Virus record (IMG/VR): IMGVR_UViG_3300033571_024423
Span: 1 to 41,736 of that record
Origin: a virus
Reading direction: 5' to 3' (one strand)
Length of the DNA: 41,736 bases
Part shown: piece after piece, positions 9,117-15,733 of the stretch
Layout: each line of letters begins with the position of its first letter
Position numbering within the stretch: the first letter of the stretch is position 1
Made by a program: the position numbers and the translations under genes
Notes under the pieces: generated by a model
Told to the model about the DNA's origin: nothing
What the model saw: only the letters and a program-made list of their open reading frames with translations
Databases searched by the model: none

Positions 9117-9689
9117 TTATTTTTGTAGATTGTCTAAATGGCGTCTAGACTTTTTGTGGCGGGTTAAATTACATTTTGCTACTACAGCGCCACATTCACA
9201 TTGAACTGGTGTTAATATTTTTTCCATAATTTTGGCGTGATTTTCCTCTCGATATTTTTTGACTTGTTCCAAGCGTTTCTCTCGGTTGTCGGCATAGGCT
9301 TGGTTCATTTTTGCTTGACACTCGGCTTTGTGTTCGGCATAATAAGCGTTGGCTCGATCACGGGCTTCTTTTTTAAAATCTTCTTCTGTTTTTGTTCCAA
9401 TTATATTCACGCATTTGTCGGCGTGCAAGTCTTTGTATTGTTTGATAATTTCAAACTCACGCTTTTCTAATTCGGCTTTGGATTCACAGGGAAAATTTTC
9501 AATTAAATTAATTTGATATTTTCCAGTTTTGATAATTTCAAAAGAAGACTTATAATGCTTTGATGTTTCATAATTATTACAATCGGCCTTGTGCCCCCTT
9601 AATCTATCCCTTAACCCTTGTATAGTGCTGCCAACATAATATAAATCGTTGTTGCTAATACAGTAAATTTTGCCGTTTTGGTAATCCAT
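9117..9689 (-). CDS. GIY-YIG endonuclease with C-terminal zinc finger
   Basis: The N-terminal nuclease has KIYCI at 7-11 (GIY strand), LYYVGS at 16-21 (YIG strand), the catalytic Arg of QGLRDRLRGHK at 24-34 and Glu in the helix KAELEKREFE (71-80), ending with CVN at 93-95. A Lys/Glu-rich helix follows, then a C2H2-like finger: C164, C166, H178 and H184. This domain order is common in giant viruses and phages, where such genes act as homing or free-standing nucleases that cut DNA at specific sites. It sits between two capsid-like genes and has its own AAAATTGA 41 bp before the start, unlike its neighbours. It may therefore be an independent mobile gene expressed early. Confidence 0.88.
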   Translation of the reverse strand: MDYQNGKIYCISNNDLYYVGSTIQGLRDRLRGHKADCNNYETSKHYKSSFEIIKTGKYQINLIENFPCESKAELEKREFEIIKQYKDLHADKCVNIIGTKTEEDFKKEARDRANAYYAEHKAECQAKMNQAYADNREKRLEQVKKYREENHAKIMEKILTPVQCECGAVVAKCNLTRHKKSRRHLDNLQK

Positions 9690-9695
9690 CTTTTT

Positions 9696-9724
9696 GATTT
9701 AAATAATTGAATTATATTTAAATC
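9696..9724 (-). promoter_or_regulatory. Ten-base-stem hairpin before the GIY-YIG gene
   Basis: GATTTAAATA and TATTTAAATC flank a nine-base loop; the element ends six bases before the ATG. It overlaps the end of the AAAATTGA motif. It could end the transcript of the upstream 389-aa gene or control the nuclease message. Confidence 0.4.
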
Positions 9725-9730
9725 AATTTT
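9723..9730 (-). promoter_or_regulatory. AAAATTGA early-type promoter motif of the GIY-YIG gene
   Basis: Exact octamer on the coding strand, starting 41 bp before the start codon at 9689, at nearly the same distance as for the zinc-finger and HNH genes. Confidence 0.7.
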
Positions 9731-9766
9731 TTGACTTATTTATTTATTGAATCAACCGTGTTTTTT

Positions 9767-10936
9767 TTATATAGAAAGGAATCCGCTAACAAAAATGAAG
9801 CAGTCCGAGGGATTCTGGGACGGATTGACGACGAGAGGTGGTTGAAGGATAAGATTGACAGCTAAACGATCATTGATGCCAGTAGTAAATTTACAGCCAA
9901 TACCGAAAGCACCATTCTGGCTGGAATACACATTCATCATAGAGTTCTTAATATCGCCACCCATCGACTTCCAGTAATTGAGTGCCAGTTCGCTATAAGT
10001 CTGGATGGGGAAGCGTATTGGCTGATCCCCGCCACTGACTGTAAACTCAATACGCGAGCCGATATTTTCTAAAGAAGGTACATATTCGCAAGCGTAGTTG
10101 TCATAGGCATAACTGTTGCGGTGGGATTGTTGAATAAAAGAAAGCGAAACAGCATCATATACCATGGGACTGGAAACGGCGAATGACGCATTGCTTGACA
10201 CGAGCGTTTGCGTGATAAGATTGACGGTCTGAAAGACAACCGGCTGAAGCATCGGCATTTCCATTGTTTCATACCATTGAAGTTGGAGATCCATAAATTG
10301 ATATTGCAGAGCGCCGATGTTAGCCTGAACATAAGCGGCACCATTGCTAGAGTAGAGGGCTTCGACGGCGGAGGCCAAATTGAAAAGCATCTTCATCTGG
10401 GGAAAACGGGACTCGCCTAAATCACCGGACGATTTGTTCAGCGCAATTTCAGGCTTAAAGGAGAAGGGTATAGACAAGGGCGTGTAGCCGGTGACAGCGG
10501 GTAGCGCAGGGGTGTTGGGGGCAATTTCGGAACCGAGCAAGAGGACATCGTTCTGGGATCCGCACAATTCAGTGAGACCAGCGGAGCTAGTATTAATACC
10601 TTCTAAAGTATATTTGGCTTGTTTGACCATTGATGCCCAGCGCGGATACATCGTGTTGACTTCCAAGGTGCGATCATTCACATAACAAGTAGAGTTGCGC
10701 CAGAAGGAATGGACACCGGCATAAGGCGACATAAAAACACAATCGTCTTTGGTAAGAGGCACGGCGGCGGTGGTGCCGGGGGCAATCTTTTGCACATTGA
10801 GCCAACCGCTAATACGAAAAGAACCGGCTTTGACAGCGCGGCCGGGCTGGAGTTTACAAGTGAAATCGACTATGTCGTTCGCGCTGTAGAACGGTTTAAT
10901 GTTCAACGGCTTACAACCATTATATCTGAGTGCCAT
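9767..10936 (-). CDS. 389-aa jelly-roll-like capsid protein candidate
   Basis: A soluble beta-rich protein. SIPFSFKPEIAL, followed by SRFPQMKMLFNLASAVEAL (about 168-200), looks like a capsid jelly-roll core strand and helix. RIEFTVSGGDQPIRFPIQTYSEL...YWKSMGG (about 290-325) would suit a second barrel with a helix, and the C-terminus (RLAVNLILQPP) is a final strand. It could be the penton, a second major capsid protein or a minor cement protein; homology is inferred from pattern alone. TATATATAA abuts the ATG, grouping it with the 769-aa and 493-aa genes. It is divergent from the HNH gene, and the 63-bp gap serves both. Confidence 0.6.
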   Translation of the reverse strand: MALRYNGCKPLNIKPFYSANDIVDFTCKLQPGRAVKAGSFRISGWLNVQKIAPGTTAAVPLTKDDCVFMSPYAGVHSFWRNSTCYVNDRTLEVNTMYPRWASMVKQAKYTLEGINTSSAGLTELCGSQNDVLLLGSEIAPNTPALPAVTGYTPLSIPFSFKPEIALNKSSGDLGESRFPQMKMLFNLASAVEALYSSNGAAYVQANIGALQYQFMDLQLQWYETMEMPMLQPVVFQTVNLITQTLVSSNASFAVSSPMVYDAVSLSFIQQSHRNSYAYDNYACEYVPSLENIGSRIEFTVSGGDQPIRFPIQTYSELALNYWKSMGGDIKNSMMNVYSSQNGAFGIGCKFTTGINDRLAVNLILQPPLVVNPSQNPSDCFIFVSGFLSI

Positions 10937-10945
10937 TTATATATA
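10937..10945 (-). promoter_or_regulatory. TATATATAA motif abutting the 389-aa gene ATG
   Basis: Same nine-base element with zero spacing to the start codon as at 3057, 14340 and 17216. It shares the 63-bp divergent intergenic region with the HNH promoter on the other strand. Confidence 0.6.
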
Positions 10946-10958
10946 TTGATTTTATAAA

Positions 10959-10966
10959 AAAATTGA
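10959..10966 (+). promoter_or_regulatory. AAAATTGA early-type promoter motif of the HNH gene
   Basis: Exact octamer; its last base is 33 bp before the ATG at 11000. In the same short intergenic region the opposite strand has the TATATATAA type, so the two promoter classes lie back to back. Confidence 0.72.
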
Positions 10967-10999
10967 AAATAATTTAATTATAATCTCTCTAACAAAAAA

Positions 11000-11467
11000 A
11001 TGACAGACTTCGTTTTATACAATCCTAAACTGCGGGTATATCGTGATGGCACAGTGGAACGGTATTTCCATCAAAATCATCGCTGGGGGAAAAAAGGCTG
11101 GAACATAATTGAAAAACAATTAGAACCCGATGGATATACACGAATTGAAACGGATGGTAAGAAATATAAAGTTCATCGGTTGGTTGGAGCGTGTTTTCTT
11201 GGATTAGATATTCATAATTTAGAACAACAAATAGACCATATAAATCATAACCGGTCAGACAATCGGGTAGAAAATTTGCGAATAGTAACGGCACAACAAA
11301 ATCAACACAATAGGAAAGACCCAAAGGGATATTATTACAATAAACGGCACAAAAAATATCAAGCATATATTGTTAAAGATTGGAAAAACATCTTCCTAGG
11401 CCTTTTCAATACAGAAGAAGAAGCCCATCAGGCATATTTAAATGCTAAAGCCATTCACCATTGTTAA
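11000..11467 (+). CDS. HNH endonuclease with AP2-type DNA-binding domain
   Basis: Residues 55-105 match the HNH_3 type: KVHRLVG (58-63), then QIDHINHNRSDNRVENLRIVT (77-97) with D79-H80 as the metal/catalytic pair and the N91-L93 helix. From 109 onward KGYYYNKRHKKYQAYI...FLGLFNTEEEAHQAY is an AP2-like three-strand/one-helix DNA-binding domain. These proteins are homing-type nucleases common in phages and giant viruses. It runs against all neighbouring genes, has its own AAAATTGA promoter, and its stop overlaps the stop of the 159-aa gene by four bases. The orientation and context suggest an inserted mobile gene that disrupted nothing. Confidence 0.88.
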   Translation: MTDFVLYNPKLRVYRDGTVERYFHQNHRWGKKGWNIIEKQLEPDGYTRIETDGKKYKVHRLVGACFLGLDIHNLEQQIDHINHNRSDNRVENLRIVTAQQNQHNRKDPKGYYYNKRHKKYQAYIVKDWKNIFLGLFNTEEEAHQAYLNAKAIHHC

Positions 11468-11943
11468 AATCGTGTTGAACCTTTGCGGAAAATATTTGAA
11501 TTTACAGGATGATTTGGAACGGGAAAAGCGGGACGAACCGGCGTTGACATAGGCACTATAGGGGTAGGGGCAGCCTTTGCTAAAGCCGGAGGCTTTGTTT
11601 CGGGTTCGGGTTCAGGCTTAATCTCTCGTTTGGCTGCTTTCTCTCTTTTGAGTTTGACGACTTCTTTGGTATTTTCATTTAAATCAGCAAGGAGTTCATT
11701 CATCTTGTCAAACTTAGTTCCATATTTTTTTTCAAAGACTTCATCGATCTGTTTTTCTTTGATAGCAGGGCTTTCACTTTTCTTCGCCTCTCGATTTTTC
11801 TTAACTGTCTCGCGCATAGTGGCTAGCCGATCAAGCATTGCTAATTTCTTTTCTTCATCCATATCGGGCTTTTTACGAGGTTTCTTTTGTTTTTCGCCAT
11901 TGGATAGTAGTTGTAATAATTCGTCTTTCGATAGTTTTTCCAT
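11464..11943 (-). CDS. 159-aa charged coiled-coil protein, function unknown
   Basis: No family recognised. The N-terminus MEKLSKDELLQLL is an amphipathic helix. Residues 15-105 are Lys/Glu-rich and likely helical or coiled-coil. Residues 106-150 are Pro-rich and disordered (EPEPETKPP, PTPIVP), and the last residues are basic (RKGSTRF). It lies directly after the 769-aa capsid candidate in the same direction, with TATATAA before its ATG. A scaffold, core or DNA-binding virion protein is possible, but this is only inferred from position and charge. Confidence 0.75.
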   Translation of the reverse strand: MEKLSKDELLQLLSNGEKQKKPRKKPDMDEEKKLAMLDRLATMRETVKKNREAKKSESPAIKEKQIDEVFEKKYGTKFDKMNELLADLNENTKEVVKLKREKAAKREIKPEPEPETKPPALAKAAPTPIVPMSTPVRPAFPVPNHPVNSNIFRKGSTRF

Positions 11944-11991
11944 TTATATATTATATCATTAATAAAAATATTTTAAATATAATACGGTGTT

Positions 11992-12029
11992 CAATTCCGC
12001 TTGAAGTCGGGGTTCAAGGGGTTTATCCC
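11992..12029 (-). repeat. GC-rich dispersed element A after the 769-aa gene
   Basis: On the minus strand this reads GGGATAAACCCC, then GAACCCCGAC and CAAGCGGAATTG. The second half matches element B at 14387-14427 (GAACCCCCGAC, CAAGCGGAATTG). Both lie directly beside a stop codon. Confidence 0.6.
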
Positions 12030-12031
12030 TT
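12000..12031 (-). terminator. Alternative hairpins after the 769-aa gene
   Basis: Two overlapping stems are possible: AAGGG/CCCTT over a six-base loop and CTTGAA/TTCAAG over a seven-base loop. They begin in the stop codon, the position used for transcript ends in mimivirus. Confidence 0.45.
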
Positions 12032-14339
12032 AGATTTGTTTCAACAGTTGTTTGAAAAAGAATATGTTTCCGGGCACGATCCTCTTGTTCATTGCGGTAT
12101 CCGCATACATATTGATCTGAACAGTTGCGCCGCCAGGGGTTCCCATGGTGTATTCGGTTTCCGAGACAGCCTTGTAGATTTTCAGGGGGTAGATGATAAC
12201 GGGATCGGATGTTTGTTCAACTCCCTTAATACCAATAGGCGAGCGCAGGATGTAATCGGAGTTGTTGAAGGTATCATTCATTCGATCTAAATACAAGCTG
12301 GAAGGATAGTAGCTGCGGAAGTTCGTCAAATAAATGTCTCGGTTGGTCTGTTGAACTTGGTTGACATTGTAGCGGTAGTAAGACACATTGCGGGCACTAG
12401 AGATCAGCGATCCACGGTCAGTGCCCAATTGATTCCACTGGGGGGTGAGCAGCATACAGTTATACACATTTTCTTCTAAAATAAACTGCCTAGCATAGGT
12501 TGGCTGCGCTGTTTCTACGGTGGCTACTTCGAGTTTCCAAGTGGAGTAGACAAAGGGCGAAGGCATCCGATTCTGGGGATCAATGGAGTTCTGAAGCAAG
12601 ACCAATTCAAATTTATCTATTTGATACGAGAGATTGTTAAATACAAACGGAATCGGGCTAGCTTCTAAAGTTCCGTTGGGTCCTCGGTAAACATTCTGAA
12701 CATTCCAGATATATACTGTAGCGGCTGTAGCAGCGACTTGGACAAAGTTGCGACCATCCACCACATTGCCGGTCGGGTAGATATTGGCGGCTTGAATGGA
12801 GGTGTTGGCTTCGCATCCTAAAGAACTAAAGGTGATCAAACGATTGCCGCTACCATCGACTGCTCCGACATCAGTGATACGCGCTTTGGAACCTTGTGTC
12901 GGAAGTTTGACCAGCTGATTGGAAAAGATCTGGCGGATGCTGGCCGACAATTCATTCAGCACCACATCAGGCATAATGTGTGCGCCAGTGGTCGCAGTAG
13001 CGGGTCCGGCCGTAAACATCTGGACACCAATATCAAAGGTTCCACCCGTTGGCACGCCGTTAATGTCGAGCAAGCCCAAAGATTTCAATTGAGTGAAATC
13101 GGCTGTGCTCACCGTCAGCTGGTTAGCAGCCAAAGCCGTTTGAATGGCAGGTGCGGCAACCGCAAGTGTTATAGGCACCACCTCTTCGGCAGCCAACAAT
13201 TCCATACCAAGGAACTCAACCACATTGTTAACCGTGCGGCCAGCAACAGCATCATACCAAAGTGAATCGGATGCCGCAAAGGTGATCGTAGGTGCGGCCG
13301 TGCTTAAAATTGAAGCCATATACACAAACTCAATAGGTTCTAAATTAGCGGCACCGGCGGTGGAACTAGAAATAGCATACTTGAGTTTCATATAAGCGCC
13401 AGCGACCAAACCAAGCGAGGTCAATTGATCAGCGGTGTAAGTAGTTTGCATAGTAAGGGAGTTGATAGCGGCGCCGGCGGCAGGCTGTGTGAACCACTGT
13501 TCAGCAGAAAACCAGAACCCTTCCTTCGGGTGTTGAATCATAGTGTTGCCGGAAATATCTACAAACAAATTGCTTGAAGGGCCAGCAAACTGACCTTTGG
13601 CGATCGGGGTAGAGGCCCAACTGGAGACATTCTGGTTGTAGCCGGGTGCTGCTGGATCTACAAACACTTCAGGCTTAATAGCACCAGCGGTGTTGCCGCT
13701 GATATCACTGACATTAATTTGTTGAAAATCACCTAAAGAAGTAACCCGAAAGAGAGATTGTTTATCTTCTAATTCAAGCGTTATCTGGAGCCCATCGGTC
13801 GCAGCCAACTCGAAGTTGCTGTGGCGGCAGACACCAAACAAATCGCGCAGGAAAATATGGACTTCCGTAGGGTTATTGATAAAGGCGGATAGTGAAGCGG
13901 GAAAAGACGATCCATGGCCGATTTGAGTTGACGAACCAGTTAGCAAGTTGCTGGCTTCTAAAGTTTCGAAGTCATTACAGAGCTGGTGCATAATAGTTTG
14001 CGTAAGCACATTGCTGAAGTTGACCTCTTCCAATAACTCATTACCTTTGTTGGCAAAGAGACGAGCCACGCGGATCAGACAAGCAGGTGAATAAGATTTA
14101 TCACCATTACCAAAAGACACACACAAGTTCTGCGCAATCAGTTGGCGCATAGTAGTAGCGGAAAGCTGGGTGTTTGTAATAGCGTTGGTTAAATAAACAC
14201 GCATTGAGAGATAGGATTGCGACAAATCAGTCGATAGGCCATCAGGCTGGATAAAGAAGTTCAACCTGTTGTAAGATGGCTGAAAGATTGCTTGCTCAAC
14301 GGACCGCAACTTAATTTGACGAGAGATCGCTAAGGCCAT
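12030..14339 (-). CDS. 769-aa candidate double jelly-roll major capsid protein
   Basis: The most capsid-like protein of the unit. PTEVHIFLRDLFGVCRHSNFELA at about 157-179, followed by GLQITLELED at 183-192, has the usual pattern at the end of a first jelly-roll in polinton-like and giant-virus capsid proteins. A second beta-rich half has YQIDKFELVLLQ and GATVQINMYADT near the C-terminus, then the tail IFFFKQLLKQI. At 769 residues it is longer than many virophage capsid proteins (around 600), and the Ala/Thr-rich middle (about 300-500) looks like an extended tower loop. It would form the icosahedral shell. TATATATAA abuts its ATG. Homology is inferred from pattern and awaits a structure model. 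Confidence 0.62.
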   Translation of the reverse strand: MALAISRQIKLRSVEQAIFQPSYNRLNFFIQPDGLSTDLSQSYLSMRVYLTNAITNTQLSATTMRQLIAQNLCVSFGNGDKSYSPACLIRVARLFANKGNELLEEVNFSNVLTQTIMHQLCNDFETLEASNLLTGSSTQIGHGSSFPASLSAFINNPTEVHIFLRDLFGVCRHSNFELAATDGLQITLELEDKQSLFRVTSLGDFQQINVSDISGNTAGAIKPEVFVDPAAPGYNQNVSSWASTPIAKGQFAGPSSNLFVDISGNTMIQHPKEGFWFSAEQWFTQPAAGAAINSLTMQTTYTADQLTSLGLVAGAYMKLKYAISSSTAGAANLEPIEFVYMASILSTAAPTITFAASDSLWYDAVAGRTVNNVVEFLGMELLAAEEVVPITLAVAAPAIQTALAANQLTVSTADFTQLKSLGLLDINGVPTGGTFDIGVQMFTAGPATATTGAHIMPDVVLNELSASIRQIFSNQLVKLPTQGSKARITDVGAVDGSGNRLITFSSLGCEANTSIQAANIYPTGNVVDGRNFVQVAATAATVYIWNVQNVYRGPNGTLEASPIPFVFNNLSYQIDKFELVLLQNSIDPQNRMPSPFVYSTWKLEVATVETAQPTYARQFILEENVYNCMLLTPQWNQLGTDRGSLISSARNVSYYRYNVNQVQQTNRDIYLTNFRSYYPSSLYLDRMNDTFNNSDYILRSPIGIKGVEQTSDPVIIYPLKIYKAVSETEYTMGTPGGATVQINMYADTAMNKRIVPGNIFFFKQLLKQI

Positions 14340-14348
14340 TTATATATA
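14340..14348 (-). promoter_or_regulatory. TATATATAA motif abutting the 769-aa gene ATG
   Basis: Identical nine-base element with no spacing to the start codon of the main capsid candidate, in line with a late-gene signal. Confidence 0.62.
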
Positions 14349-14386
14349 ATCATTTTATAAAAAATTGTTAAATAAAATAATTAAAA

Positions 14387-14402
14387 TGGGGGCAAGCCCC
14401 CA
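14387..14402 (-). terminator. GC-rich hairpin after the 428-aa gene
   Basis: TGGGGGC and GCCCCCA form a seven-base perfect stem with a two-base loop, 25 bases after the stop codon. It is part of dispersed element B. Confidence 0.6.
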
Positions 14403-14427
14403 GAACCCCCGACCGCAAGCGGAATTG
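14387..14427 (+). repeat. GC-rich dispersed element B after the 428-aa gene
   Basis: Read on the plus strand: a GGGGGCAAGCCCCC hairpin, then GAACCCCCGAC, then CAAGCGGAATTG. The latter parts match element A (11992-12029, other strand), so one mobile or duplicated palindromic element probably exists in two copies per unit, in opposite orientations. Confidence 0.6.
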
Positions 14428-15714
14428 TTAAATGCCGGATTGAAATCCTTGACCAATATTGGCTACGGTTGGCATTGCGACAGTAACAGGGGCGGCGGCG
14501 GAGGGATGACTGAATAAGTCCTTGAAGCCTTGGTAAATTTGGTAGCCCCCCAAGGCCACAGCCGTAACTTCGCCAACAATCGGTAAAAATGCTGAACTAG
14601 CTTCCAGCGCTGTTTCGGCTACATCACTCACCGCCCCCTTGACCAGATCGGTAGCAGCACCGCCTGCCTCTTGAAGTGTAGAAGCAACTTTTGTAGCGGC
14701 ACCACTTCCAGCGGATGCTAAATCACTGGCTACAGCTCCACCCCTAGCTGCTGTGTTGGCTGCGGTGCTGGCCACGGTGCTGGCTAAATTAGTAGCAACT
14801 TCTTGCGCAGCTCCACCGACGCGTTCGGATGCGCCTAAAGCATCGGAAAGGGCAGCTCCACCCTGGCTTTGTAAACTTTGTAAACCTGAAGGTAATATTT
14901 CTTCACCTGGGCGGGTTATCATAGATTCTGGTGCCAGTCCCCTTAAAAAATCACCGGCTTGGCTCGAGACACCGGGGACATCAACACCGGTTAAAGAAGG
15001 TCCTCTAAAAGAGCCTAAATTAGCAACGGCTGACATTTCGGGATCTAATTCCCGCAGACCGGATTGTAAAACATTTTCGGGTTGAAGGGTATCAGCGAAA
15101 GTGCTGGCGGTGGGTCGCTTGGTAGCAAGGGGTAAAGAAAAAGGAACTTCCGTCGGGGCAACTTCGGCAACTGTACCTGGAGCAGGCGGCGCAATTCGGC
15201 CGGTGCGAGTCATAAAAACGCCAGGTGAAAGTTCAATAGCACCGCCCTCCAGCGCAGGCGCCGCCGATCTTAAATCACTCACAGTGGTGGTGGCCAATGT
15301 TTGTAGTTCATCAGCCCCAGCAGTCGCACTAGCTCTTAAAGCATCACCAGTGGTTTGTAAAGCATCCGTAGTATCGGATACGAGAGATTTAGCTTGATTG
15401 ACCCGAGCACCCAGTTGATTCCCGCCTTTGACTAAAGCAGCCTTGATCGCATCAGGCGCAGCGGCAACAGCCTCTCGCACTTTAGACAGCCGTCCGACTA
15501 AATCTTTACCTTGTCCCAGTAATTCAAAAGCGCCAAAAGCAATGTCGCCAAACCCAGATGGCACGGCGGCTTTGAGTTGCGCAGATACATTGTTATAATT
15601 TTGTAAAGCCGCATTATTTGAGATTTGATCAGCCATCGCGTTTTGTTGTAAAGATGCGAGAGATGAACCAAAATTAGAAAAATCAGATCGAGCAGCAAAC
15701 AATTCACTTGCCAT
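14428..15714 (-). CDS. 428-aa Ala-rich protein with hydrophobic C-terminal segment
   Basis: No family recognised with certainty. The first 60 residues are helical and Gln/Asn-rich; the long middle is Ala/Ser/Thr-rich with heptad-like helices (about 75-150 and 290-365). Residues 376-402 (FLPIVGEVTAVALGGYQIYQ and on to GFKDLF) form the only strongly hydrophobic segment, likely amphipathic or membrane-inserting. A virion-internal protein that breaks the host membrane on entry, as adenovirus protein VI does, is a fair hypothesis but not shown by sequence. The gene sits between the spike-like 493-aa gene (19 bp) and the capsid gene, so a virion role is likely. TTATATAT lies before the ATG. Confidence 0.6.
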   Translation of the reverse strand: MASELFAARSDFSNFGSSLASLQQNAMADQISNNAALQNYNNVSAQLKAAVPSGFGDIAFGAFELLGQGKDLVGRLSKVREAVAAAPDAIKAALVKGGNQLGARVNQAKSLVSDTTDALQTTGDALRASATAGADELQTLATTTVSDLRSAAPALEGGAIELSPGVFMTRTGRIAPPAPGTVAEVAPTEVPFSLPLATKRPTASTFADTLQPENVLQSGLRELDPEMSAVANLGSFRGPSLTGVDVPGVSSQAGDFLRGLAPESMITRPGEEILPSGLQSLQSQGGAALSDALGASERVGGAAQEVATNLASTVASTAANTAARGGAVASDLASAGSGAATKVASTLQEAGGAATDLVKGAVSDVAETALEASSAFLPIVGEVTAVALGGYQIYQGFKDLFSHPSAAAPVTVAMPTVANIGQGFQSGI

Positions 15715-15733
15715 ATATATAATTAGCGATAAA

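Noticed and set aside
11025-11366. 113-codon frame opposite the HNH gene
   Set aside because: Antisense shadow of a gene with a recognisable catalytic motif.
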